This document shows positions 10,331 to 19,929 of a DNA stretch of 64,000 bases, piece after piece. The translations under genes were made by a program, and so were the position numbers. The notes below the pieces were generated by a model, which saw only the letters and a list, made by a program, of their open reading frames with translations, searched no databases and was not told where the DNA came from. Origin of the DNA: Cryptomeria japonica (lineage: Eukaryota > Streptophyta > Pinopsida > Cupressales > Cupressaceae); the NCBI RefSeq assembly GCF_030272615.1, contig NC_081407.1, positions 433,652,730 to 433,716,729 of the forward strand, given 5' to 3'. The number at the start of each line of letters is the position of its first letter. Within the stretch, counting starts at the first letter, position 1.

Positions 10331-12471
10331 TCAAATGCCGCTCTGGCCAGATGCTGTACCACCACCACCCCTACCTACTCCACCACTGGTACCGGCACCA
10401 CCTGATCCATCTCTCCGTGGAGGCCTCATCGAACCCCCACTCCCTCCTGCATCTCCTGATCTATCCTGCTGTAGAGGACCCATCACACCCCCACTGCTCT
10501 GCATCCTTTGTGATCGCTCGGATCTGGCTTGCCGCATCTGTGAATAGCTGAGAGCTCGCTGGCTAATCGGTACCACCTGCTCATATAACCCCCGCCAGTA
10601 CTCTATCTCCGCCTGTGCTCGCCATATCTCCCTCATAACCTCTCCTGAAGGCCCCTGTGCACCAGTCCGCACTCTCTCCTGCAGCTCCGCCAATCTCTCC
10701 ACCGCAGTATCTCTCTCCCGCAGCACCACTGTCAACTCTGACTCACGTGCAAATAGCTGCACATCTCTAGCTGCTACCTCCGCCTCTAATCTTTCTACCC
10801 GGGTCTGCAAATAACCTATCATGTGCTCCCGCAGATCCCCAGTAGCTCCCTCCCCCATGTCCATGGCGGCCGCACCTGTATCATCCCCTCCACTAGGTCC
10901 CTCCCCTGCACCACCCTCCCCTGCACCTGTAGCCATCGGGATCTCTCTCTCCATCCCCCTCCCACTCAGCTGCACTCCTCCCTGCATCAACGGTCCCTAT
11001 GATATCTGCAGAGGTAGTCCACCTCTCCCTCTCCGCTGTCTCGGCATCCCCAAACCTCCTCCACCTCCTCCTCCACCTCCTCCACCTCCTCCTCCATCTC
11101 CTCCACCTCCATCTCCTCCATCACCTCCATCTCCACCTCCTCCTCCTCCTCGACCTCCTGCTCTCCGTCCTCGTCCCCGTCCCCTCTCATCCTCAAAAGC
11201 TGGGATCGGCTCCGCTGGGTCTGATATCCGTAGAATTGGGTGCGCCGCCCGATACTGTGTATACTCTGCTGTAACCCCTGCATCCACGACCCTCGGTCGT
11301 AAGTCCCATGGCCTCGCCTGTAGTGTCCGAAATTCTTCCAGTGCCTGATCATACGGTAGCACTGGACCCCATGCATACCGCTCACGGATCACTCGTGCAT
11401 ACTCCCCTGATCCGCTAGGCAGTCCCTGCTGCCGTCCAAACTGCCTCATCACCTGTCCTGGCACCTGTCTCTCCACATGATAAGAGGTCCTCCCAATGAG
11501 GAATCGGGTCATGAAGCAATACGTAGTGCCTCTGCATCATCCTCCCATGGCTCACACTCTAAGTATGGCCGCCAGATCACTGCATCCAAATCATCTAATG
11601 CCCGCCGCCACCACTCTAGCTTCCCCAAGTGGGGCTGGCTCATCATACCACTATACATAAACATATAGGGCTGGTCCACGGCTCGGAATCTCAGACTCAC
11701 TGGTCGAGTCACTGGTAGATGCTCCCATGCCCACACATGCAGCAGCGTCATGCCTACTGCAAGCGAACCTCTCCCCCTGTACACTACCTCGTGTAGCTCC
11801 TGATACATGTGCGCTAAAACGCACGGCCCCCAGGCATATCGGGTCCCCTCAGTCACCATCATCTCTATAACCTGTCCCCACTCGACCGCCAATCCATGTG
11901 ACCGCCTGTTTGGACACAGAAGTCCTCCCACGATCCCTGACAATACTGCTGGAAGGGGCTCATATAGTGCCGCTATATCCTCCCATGCGATCGAGCCATC
12001 ATCAATATATATGTCCTCATCAAATATCCTCTGGCAAGACACTGTCCCCCAAGATCGATCATATGTCACCAGCTGCCCCCGAATCAGAATCCGAATGATA
12101 CGCCACACGTCCTCTAAAGTCACCGTCATCTCGCCCTGGGCCAGATGGAACGTGCACGTCTCACTGTGCCATCGCTCTGCCAATGCTGTGATCAGGCCGT
12201 GATTCATCCGAATCACGGGCATATGCATCACCTCGTAGAGGCCAGTAGCCGCAATACAATCAATCTCTATCTGCGTCAATCGATCCCGCAATCCCTGTGT
12301 CGCGGGGTGGCGCTCGCGTAACTGTAACACGCGCAGATCCTCCTGCACATAATCATTCAACCACCAATCAGTTGTTTTGTTATCAAACTTTCTTAAGTTT
12401 AAACCTCGACTATCATCAGATACTTTGATCAAGTATCTTCGGGTCTCAACAGGTAAGCAATCATGGCCGCC
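10331..12471 (-). pseudogene. Antisense gene for a plant mobile domain (PMD) protein, broken
   Basis: On the minus strand a roughly 700-codon frame reads from about 12471 to 10331. The PMD (aminotransferase-like, MAIN/MAIL family) is recognised by ALAERWHSETCTFHLAQGEM followed by TVTLEDVW, by LYEPLP and HVWAWEHLPV, and by a C-terminal YHVERQVPGQVMRQFGRQQG. A glycine/aspartate-rich run follows (about 11150-11040), then a helical, Glu/Arg-rich segment (10830-10600) and a Gly/Ser tail. A one-base deletion near 11511 shifts frame and creates an ATGA overlap; a TAG at 10997-10999 interrupts the same downstream frame. No in-frame ATG starts the PMD part, so the true start is uncertain. PMD is known as a domain carried by plant transposons. 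Confidence 0.8.
11040..11170 (-). repeat. GGA/GGT-type low-complexity tract coding a Gly/Asp run
   Basis: The + strand is a nearly pure run of CCACCTCCT and CCATCT triplets. Read on the minus strand in the PMD frame it gives repeated Gly with Asp. Such tracts expand by slippage, and frameshifted readings give long artificial poly-Glu or poly-Pro ORFs on both strands, which should be ignored. Confidence 0.85.
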
Positions 12472-12614
12472 TAGACTTCAACAGACATTTATCCTAACAA
12501 ATGACCTAAGTCTCATCGGGCTGCTATGGTTCAAAACAACTCCCACTTCACCTCGCCATCCATTAATCGTTAGGCATCAAGAGATTTATTTTGTCCAAAA
12601 CTGGGGCATCTCGT

Positions 12615-12930
12615 TATCCTAAGGCAAAAGCGCTATTTTATCTACCATAGCGCTAGTTCTGAACAAAAGCGCTACAACAACCCACAATAGCGCTCAAAAA
12701 GCTCTACAATAGCGCTACAAAACCAAAAGTGCTAAAACTGCTATACAATAGCGCTATTCCGAGCCAATAGCGCTCAATTAACCATGCAAAAGCGCTAATT
12801 TATCAAAAGCGCTAAAACTTGCCTACAAAAGCGCTAATTAATATCAAAAGCGCTCAAACTAGCCTACAAAAGCACTATTGCGGCACAATAGCGCTAATTC
12901 ATGGAGCAAAAGTGCTAAAAACCTAGTTCC
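12615..12930. repeat. AGCGCT repeat field upstream of the antisense PMD gene
   Basis: About twelve exact AGCGCT hexamers (self-complementary), plus variants AGTGCT, AGCACT and AGCTCT, occur in 300 bp, usually as CAAAAGCGCTA or CAATAGCGCTA at irregular 15-35 bp spacing. The field lies just 5' of the antisense PMD frame, where its promoter or 5' untranslated region should be, and 570 bp inside the 3' LTR. Each hexamer contributes a CpG within GCGC. A regulatory role is inference. Confidence 0.75.
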
Positions 12931-13489
12931 AGTGCTCTTGCTCCGACTTGACTTGGACTCAGCTAAAAACATATTAAAAATGCATGAAAAGAAAGTTTTC
13001 GAATTTGCGTACCGCTGGTCCATAGTCGGCTGGGCGCTGGAATCGTCGCACTCGCTCAAATCGGTGCTCGGTGATCGGAAACGGCATCGTAGCTCCTTCT
13101 TGCTCCTCCAAATGTCGCTATCAGAGCTCTAGTTTTCAATTGGTCGTGGTCACAAATGATCCTATTTTCACCCCTTTCACCCCATTTATACCCCCCGCCG
13201 TCACCGTAACTTTGCCCCGCTCATCGCCGTGGTCCCCGTGAACTTCCCGAGCCCCCCATTTCTCCATGTTTACCCCGATTTCTTCTATTTTTTCCCCAGT
13301 ATACCTAACTTCTTCTCTTCTATCACCCTGCCAATTTTCATTCTTTTTCGAAAGATCGCCCGATTTTTCGAAATTTTTCGGCCCATCTCTCGAGGGGGCA
13401 TACCACCCATTAAATTTACATTTTATGGGGCATTTCTTCATACCTATTTTTCTTTCTTTGAAACGATGCGATAAACCGCACCGTCTCAA
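12931..13489. other. Spacer between the AGCGCT field and the polypurine tract
   Basis: No convincing gene. The + strand is pyrimidine-rich (CCCC and TTTC runs) from 13140 to 13400, giving opposing short ORFs that look like composition artefacts. It belongs to the Tat element. Confidence 0.5.
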
Positions 13490-13500
13490 AGAGGGGCAAA
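13490..13500 (+). promoter_or_regulatory. Polypurine tract (PPT) of the Tat element
   Basis: AGAGGGGCAAA lies directly before TGTAGTCACATAA, the start of the 3' LTR. A purine run touching a TG start is the usual primer site for plus-strand DNA synthesis in LTR retrotransposons. Confidence 0.8.
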
Positions 13501-14862
13501 TGTAGTCACATAAATCTGTCCATTTTAATTAAATGAATATTTCGTATTTATTTGATTAAAAATCCACTAGCCACCAATTAATTAAATTAATATTTAATTA
13601 ATTCATCCCCAAACATTCTTCTATTAATTAAATAAATTATTCAATTTATTTTAATTAATTCATTAAATCCAATTCCATTCAATTAAATAAATAAAATCTA
13701 TTTATTTAATTAAATCCCCCTATTCCTCTTTTAAATAAATTAAATAAAACATTTATTTAAATCATTATCCCCCCCAACTTGCATTTTCCTACAAATGCAA
13801 CTTGCACACATTTATTGAAATAAATGAATTTTTATTTTAAATAAAATCCTATTTTCCCTCACCCACCAAATCCACTTGCAAAAATCTAATCCCCTTCTAG
13901 ATTCTTCTAACCCCTTCCTAATTAGTCTAATCCATCCCCTAATTATTGTCACATTCCTAAGCAAAATGGAGTCACTTCTCAAAGCCTAAAAGTCTTTGAT
14001 AACCATTAAAGGCTTTCAACCTTCAACCACTTAATCCCCAAAGTCTTCAAAAACCATTAATGGTTAACTCAAACCCTTCCACATGGTTAAAACATTTGTT
14101 TTGACTCAACCTCTACTCAACCCAAGGGTCTTATCAAGCCTTCAATGCTTTGACCATGATTATCTCTTAATCATTTGCACAAAGGTTTATCCTTGGATTA
14201 ATTCCTAATTCAGTGGGTAATCCTATTTTAGGCTTGACTCTTAGCCTTTAGATAACCATGAGGTCTTCTCAGGCCTTTAATGCCTCCAACCTCTTCTCTC
14301 AACCCAATCCTGTGTTGACACTTGTCACCATTTCATTGGTGTCAATTGTGCACATGGATCCCCAACTTTCAAGCTTTACCCTTGATTAAACCTTTCAATC
14401 CTGGCCATCCATTGCTCCATTTTTCCTATAAATAGAGCCCATTCCTTCATAATCCAGATCCTGAAAACTTGTAAGCATTTAGACTATAGCCATTTTAGAG
14501 AGCATTTAGCATAGTATAACTAAATCTTGTCTTTTTGGTAAAATCAATCATTTTAGCATTAAAAATAGCTTTTCATTTCATGTTTGGAGCTATTCTACAA
14601 ATCTCAATCCTCCATAAGCATCCATAGTGCAAAAAGCTGCTGAGAGCTACACTATTTTGGAACTTGGAGAGGAGAGGAACAAGGGAGAAGGAGCTAATAT
14701 CATGTTAAGAGATAGTTGGAGATATCTCATTGTCTTACTTCTTTAGTTAGATTCATTAGCATGTTTTTAGTGTCTCCTTTGGAATGCCTTCATGTGTTTG
14801 TTTTTTTGATTGATTAACTCTAATGTCTTGTGTGTTTTGTGTTGATTGATCTTAAACTAACA
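13501..14862 (+). mobile_element. 3' LTR of the Tat element
   Basis: The LTR starts TGTAGTCACATAAAT straight after the polypurine tract. Its U3 is very AT-rich with TTAATTAA-type words to about 13850. A TATA box TATAAATAG at 14427-14435 places the transcription start near 14460. The end is inferred at a CTAACA near 14862 and could be off; no 5' LTR is available to compare. It resembles the starts at 26382 and 58797, suggesting related families. Confidence 0.75.
14427..14435 (+). promoter_or_regulatory. LTR TATA box
   Basis: TATAAATAG within CCTATAAATAGAGCCC, about 925 bp into the LTR, followed by a plausible R/U5 region. It is likely the core promoter of the element. Confidence 0.7.
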
Positions 14863-15119
14863 TTTGTGCCATTTAGGAGGGCGTCACTATGTATCATATT
14901 ATGTTGTGTGCAGGGCTCCAAATTAGATTTGGTACGTGTTTGGGAATGAGGATAGTTTGATATCTCTATGTATCAGACAATAAAAGGTAGTAAGAGTGAA
15001 GAATTTGGTGGGAAGACCAAGCGATTGGTATTTTGAAGTGGTTGATGACAGAGAGAGGGGCGATGCGATCCTATGCAACGTTTGGAAGGGTTTTTGGATC
15101 AAAACCAAATGAAATAGAT
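14863..15119. other. Flank with a diverged copy of a segment repeated at 15323-15455
   Basis: No gene. About 14930-15060 aligns loosely (roughly two thirds identity by eye) to 15323-15455; both include CTATGTATCAGAC. The second copy lies inside the next inverted-repeat element. Confidence 0.45.
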
Positions 15120-15934
15120 TAAATTTCTGTGACTGTCCTAAGGGTATTGATTGCCACAGTCATAGTTTTACTAGTGATATTGTTTTTGTTTTGACAAAGT
15201 TATGTTTGTAAACCCAAGTGTGGACATGTAATGGAGTCATGAGATGTATTAAGACTATATCAATACTTAACAACAACATAGTGTGTAAGCACCTTAAATA
15301 TGAAAGGACTACATATTGGAAGGTGCGTGTGATGATGCCATGAGAGGTCTGATATCCCTATGTATCAGACTGAGAAAACCAGTGAAAGACAAAAAAAAAT
15401 GCATTGAGAAGGCAAAAGGTTGAATTGCCTAATGTTTGTTGTTGAAGTGATGTGTGGGGACCCTGCCAAGTCAAATACCTTGTTGTAGTTTAAAAGGGTG
15501 GAAAAAGAATAAGCATTTTATTTATCGTCCTAATAGACCATCCATCATAACAATTATTACCAATAATGTGTGCATTGCAAACAAAGTTCTAGAGGAAGGA
15601 TCTATCTATTGTAATACCAAGTGAGTGTTCATAGACCTTGTGTAGGGTCCTCCAAGCCTAGAGTAAGGAGTTCGAAGCCTAGATACATTGATTTGGTCTT
15701 GTGGCCATCAATGAGTGTTGACCCAATAGGAGAAGTCTTGAGACTGAAAATTTTGGAAGTGTGGCTTTGTTGAGAGCCAACACTTATGTGTAAGGGCTAC
15801 TCTTAGGACATTTCATTACCATTACATATACACACCTAGTGGGGTTTCCAAACACAACTTGTTTGAGTAGGCAGTATCACTAGTAAACTTGTGATTGTCA
15901 CAATTGGTACCCTTAGGACAGTCATTAATATTTG
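15120..15934. mobile_element. Nonautonomous element with about 115 bp terminal inverted repeats
   Basis: 15120-15233 matches the reverse complement of 15819-15934 over about 115 bp at roughly 70 percent by eye. The strongest blocks are GACTGTCCTAAGGGTA, TTTACTAGTGATA and ATGTAATGG. No transposase frame lies between the arms. Length (815 bp), long inverted repeats and lack of coding capacity fit a DNA-transposon derivative or foldback element. Target-site duplications could not be fixed, and the superfamily is unknown. Confidence 0.65.
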
Positions 15935-17480
15935 GTCTATGACACTTTTTAATGGCTTCTAAATGCTTCTATGGGGTGTGCAGGGGTCCCACACATCTCT
16001 TCCAACATTCCATCCAAGGCACTTCACTCTCACCTATCTTATATTCCACTTTCTCTATGCTGCTCTCCCAGATGTTTGATACATGGTGTTAACATTGCTT
16101 TGATAACCCCAAATTCATATCTAAGCTCATCCTAAGGTAACATGTTCATAGTCAATCAATAAGATTTCTCTATGTGATTTCAAGTAAGATATTGATCTAT
16201 ATAGTTAATTTTGTGATTGATTTGGGGGATACATCCATTGTCAAACCTTAAGAAAATTTTGTTCCATATCCTAGATTTATTTTGTTTTAATTCTCAGTGA
16301 GTAATTTTCAATAGTAATAAAGTGGTATATATCCTTATATTTCAATGACAAAAGATCAATTATTTGAATAAATACATATAAACATAAAACATATTTTTCA
16401 AATCTTATCTATTACAATTAAATATATAAAACAATACCATATTATACATATCTCCATTTATATAATGAACAATAAAGACTTCTTTACAGTATTATATATT
16501 CATTATAGTTGATAATGCTTACCAAAAAAAAGAAAGATTAGAGTTTATATGTTGAACTGTTATTAAATAGATATGGTTGCAAATTGCTTTGATATATTAT
16601 GTATAATAGATTGCTATAATCAAATTTTTGTGCTATACTCTTGGATCCAATACTCATGATTTTGGATTTTAGATAGCATGCCTTGCTAGATTACTTTGGA
16701 CTATAGGTGTAGATTCATTGTGGTTTATGCTAAAAGAATTCAAACAATTGTACATAGTTTATGGGTAACTTCACTTAAGAAACTCATGTCTCATCTCAAT
16801 TATATTCAATTACATTGTCAATTTGAAGATTTGGTCAAGTTTGAGGTAGGAACTCAAATTCCTCCTTTGTTTTTCAATTGAATTGATTTTAGCTTGTTGC
16901 AAATGAATTGTTGAGTGAATTAAAGTATTCTTCCAATTTAAATCTCTCCATTTGGATGATTATATGATTTGTATGAACCAAATTTGGAAATTACGAGTAT
17001 ATATGAGGTAATGCTCTTCAATTCTATTTGGGATGTTGAAATGACAAATCGAGGGAGTATTGTATTGTTGAGTTGATTAGAATCAAAAGGCTAATCTTGC
17101 ATTTTCATTTTATGCACTTTGAAATTTTGGGGTTTTTGAGGTCCATCAGTTAAGGGTGTTTGTCTTGGTCCCATAGACTATTTAGTCTCATGGGCATCAT
17201 TAAAATCTTTCATTCATTGATTCAGCAATGGTAATTGGCCTCATGATTGGTTTTTGGTCCAAACTTGGGAATTATTGAAAAGTGGTATTTGATGATTTTG
17301 AGATGATATTCTATTATGGAATCATGATAACATATATGTGAATTTTGATAAGGGATCAATTGGGATCCGTTCTCTTGGTGTTCTGCCCAATTGAGTATGT
17401 CTTTCTTATGTATGAAAATGGCATTTTGCAGTTGAGACAATTTGATGTATTTGAGATGTCTTGCATTTAGATATGGCATG
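15935..17480. other. AT-rich intergenic DNA, no feature seen
   Basis: No convincing ORF, RNA gene or repeat was found here. The 61-codon ORF near 16700 shows no recognisable feature. Confidence 0.5.
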
Positions 17481-18330
17481 AGCTTATTCCTAGAGTGAGA
17501 CTAGGGAGTGGCTCCCACTCGTGTCCCTCATCTGAAAGTGGTATGCTTGGCATTCGTGTTTGGAGAGTTTTGTAATCAAGTGATAACATAACAATAGACT
17601 TGGGTTAAAACAAATAACAAGAAAATTGGTTCCTTGAGCACGCCTTGAGGGCTATCACAACACCAAGGGTGTTCTGGGAAGGCATGCTCGCACATGGAGC
17701 ATTGGGACTTGTGCAAAGAGGTATGCCCACTCACACAAGGATTATGTGATCATTGTTCTCGTTCACATAAGAGAATGCTTGGTTCCATATGGTCCGTCCC
17801 CATGTAGCACATACAATGAAAGGCATGCCTGCACATGGAGCGTTGGGACTTGTGCAAAGAGACATACCCGCTCATGTAGCATAGGGATTCCGTCATTATC
17901 ATTCTCATCCGTATGAGAGAATGCTTGGTTCCATATGGTGCATCCCCATGAGCATATACGATGAAAGGAAAGCTCGCACATGGAGCGTTGGGACTTGTGC
18001 GAAGAGACATACGATGACACTTCCTCCACTTCCTTCTAGAATCTAATGCCCTGTGTAGTTTTAAAGTAGTGACCCTATGTGGATTCATGACTTGGTATCA
18101 TCCTTCTCTATTGATATTGCACTGTATTGTTCCATTACTTGTGTCATGTATGCATCGTGTATGGCATGTGTGAGCCTATCATCCCCCTTGTATACTTTGA
18201 TTGACTATTTGTAACTACCTCCACAAGCATTATGGGGTGGACCTATGGGTTCCACGTGGTCGGGTGGCATTGCAAACCACCGTTGGGGACCGATAGACTC
18301 AATTCGTGATCACCTCGGAGAGCACTTCCA
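17481..18330. repeat. Dispersed repeat, copy A (relative at 43840-44560)
   Basis: This copy shares with 43840-44560, in the same order and orientation, blocks such as GGGAGTGGCT, TTTTGTAATCAAGTGATAA (TTTTGTATCAAGTGATAA there) and GGGGTGGACC with GGTTCCACGTGGTCGGGTGG (GGTACCACATGGTTGGGTGG). It contains the tandem array at 17681-18010. It is probably part of an old LTR or another transposon; no coding domain was seen. Confidence 0.6.
17681..18015. repeat. Tandem repeat, period 141-145 bp, about 2.3 units
   Basis: CACATGGAGC(A/G)TTGGGACTTG recurs at 17691, 17832 and 17977, each followed by TGTGC(A/G)AAGAG. GAGAATGCTTGGTTCCATATGG occurs between them twice. The units are high-identity with small indels. 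The minus-strand ORFs of 88 and 112 codons here are repeat artefacts. Confidence 0.85.
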
Positions 18331-19429
18331 CCTCCCTCAACACATGTTCTTTCTGTTTCATCTATTATTGCAAGTTTCAATTCAAATATATATTGAAATA
18401 AGCATTGCAATCATTGATGATATGTATATTAAACACTCCAAGTGGAGATTGATGCAATTGAACATAATTGATATGGTTTATGCTAACTTCACTTACGCAT
18501 ATTATGGGCCCATAACCCATAGGTCCCAAGATCAATTTCATAACTAGAAAATAAGATATCTAAATGAGTTGAATTTTTTTAGGAGTAAACATGTGGGCAT
18601 GTTGAACTATACAGGGGGAGAGATGACCTTTAAAATTTTATATTTTTATACCAAAATTTAAATTCAAATACCCTAGTTACTTAAACAAAAGAAAGGTTGG
18701 AATGTATTTTATATCAAGTATTTTGTGGGTGGTCATAATGCATTTATGTTTTCTTTTGAGATGCTAGTAACATTATTTTTAGTACTATCTTTACCTATTG
18801 TACTTTGCTATTGGACTCGATCAACCCAATAACCTTGTACATGTGATTTATTTTATTAAAGAGGATATTCATGTAGTCCGGAATGCATGATTATCGTCTT
18901 TGAATATATGTTGAATATATAATAATGAGTGACTACTTAGTATGAGATATATGCATGTCATTCAATAGGTATATGTCATGTATTGACATAGGATGACACT
19001 TTATATGAGATTATCAATTTGGGATATACTTATAAGAAATATGTGTATATATAGTAGATAAATTCATTTCATGTATATATATAGTAGATAAGTTTTGGTA
19101 GCTCCCAAGAACAACTAACTTAGATAAGGTAGATAAAGTCATTTTATCTCCCTGATTGGCTTTAAAGGCTCTTGTATTTGGGTTAGCTAATTCCCTATCA
19201 ACACCATTTTTAATAGGTTTACCAGTACTCAGTGGTTCATACAGTCCTCTTAGGAGTTTGACCATCTCAACCATGGTGCGCTTGATCATATTAGCTTGAA
19301 ACCAGTGCACCTCATATTAGCTTAAAACCTATGCCCCCTATTGGTAGCTGATGGGGATAGAATATCATTCGCTGTACATATCAATGAGGTGTGCTTTACG
19401 TCTAGATAATAATAATTTTTTTTAAAAAT
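18331..19429. other. AT-rich DNA; short repeat and one unrecognised ORF
   Basis: 19041-19091 is an imperfect two-copy tandem of ATGTATATATATAGTAGATAA. A minus-strand ORF at 19014-19310 (98 codons) has a fairly normal composition (VEMVKLLRGLYEPLSTGKPI) but matches no family I recognise. It could be a fragment of a transposon protein. Confidence 0.35.
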
Positions 19430-19929
19430 AAATTTCCGTCAAAATTATGACGGAGACTAAACTTTCCATCGACGATGGAATCGTCAGACCAACATAGTTC
19501 TCGTTGGTGCAAAGTTTCTGGAATCCGTCGAAATTCTGACTCAAACTACACAGACATCTGACGAGGATGCTATATCTCCGACGACACTTCCTTGTCGGAT
19601 GGTCATCGATGCATGTTAATGGACCGACGACAAAACCATCAGACAAACAACATTCTCGTCGGTGTAAAGTTTTAGACTTCCGTTGATATTACGACGCAAT
19701 CTAAATAAACATCCGACAAGGATTCTGTATGTCCGACGACTTTTTTGACCGGAAGAGCGATCATACACGCCGTCGGTAGTCCATGGGATCGTTGTACTTC
19801 TGATGGTCAGAGGCATTGTCGACAAGTTCGACAATGAGTTTTTGAAGGCTACTTTTGTCGGCAGTCCGACGAGAAGTAGTCGCAATTTCGACAATCGGCC
19901 GTTAGAAATTAGCCCCGAATGTACTAGTG
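19430..19929. mobile_element. CACTA (En/Spm-type) transposon end fragment
   Basis: Read on the minus strand the segment begins CACTAGTACATTCGGGGCTA at 19929, the typical form of a CACTA terminal inverted repeat. It is followed inward by many short subterminal TCGTCGGA/CCGACGA motifs in both orientations. No left CACTA end was found near 19430, so it is a one-ended fragment. It abuts the copia RT remnant directly. Confidence 0.7.

Larger units (their letters stand above)
1..14862 (+). mobile_element. Ty3/gypsy LTR retrotransposon, Tat lineage, 5' LTR outside the window
   Basis: The order leader, gag, protease, reverse transcriptase, RNase H, second archaeal-type RNase H, integrase, long spacer, antisense ORF, polypurine tract and 3' LTR is seen directly. 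Integrase after RT identifies Ty3/gypsy. The second RNase H and the long spacer with an antisense frame between pol and the 3' LTR are established marks of the Tat lineage (Retand, Grande and Ogre relatives). No 5' LTR or primer binding site is visible, so the element begins upstream of base 1. The right end, set at a CA near 14862, is uncertain by some tens of bases. The element is broken by internal stops and is not autonomous now. Confidence 0.85.

Noticed and set aside
10821-11385. Long proline-rich + strand ORF and Glu-rich minus ORFs across 10999-11385
   Set aside because: They are alternative frames of the GGA/GGT low-complexity tract of the antisense PMD gene.
15120-16000. Search for CRISPR-like arrays in this and other repeat regions
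   Set aside because: No regular short direct repeat with unique equal-length spacers; hairpin arrays have irregular spacing and the genome is a plant nucleus.
17750-18088. Minus-strand ORFs of 88 and 112 codons with repeated peptides
   Set aside because: They follow the 141-145 bp tandem repeat and show no domain.
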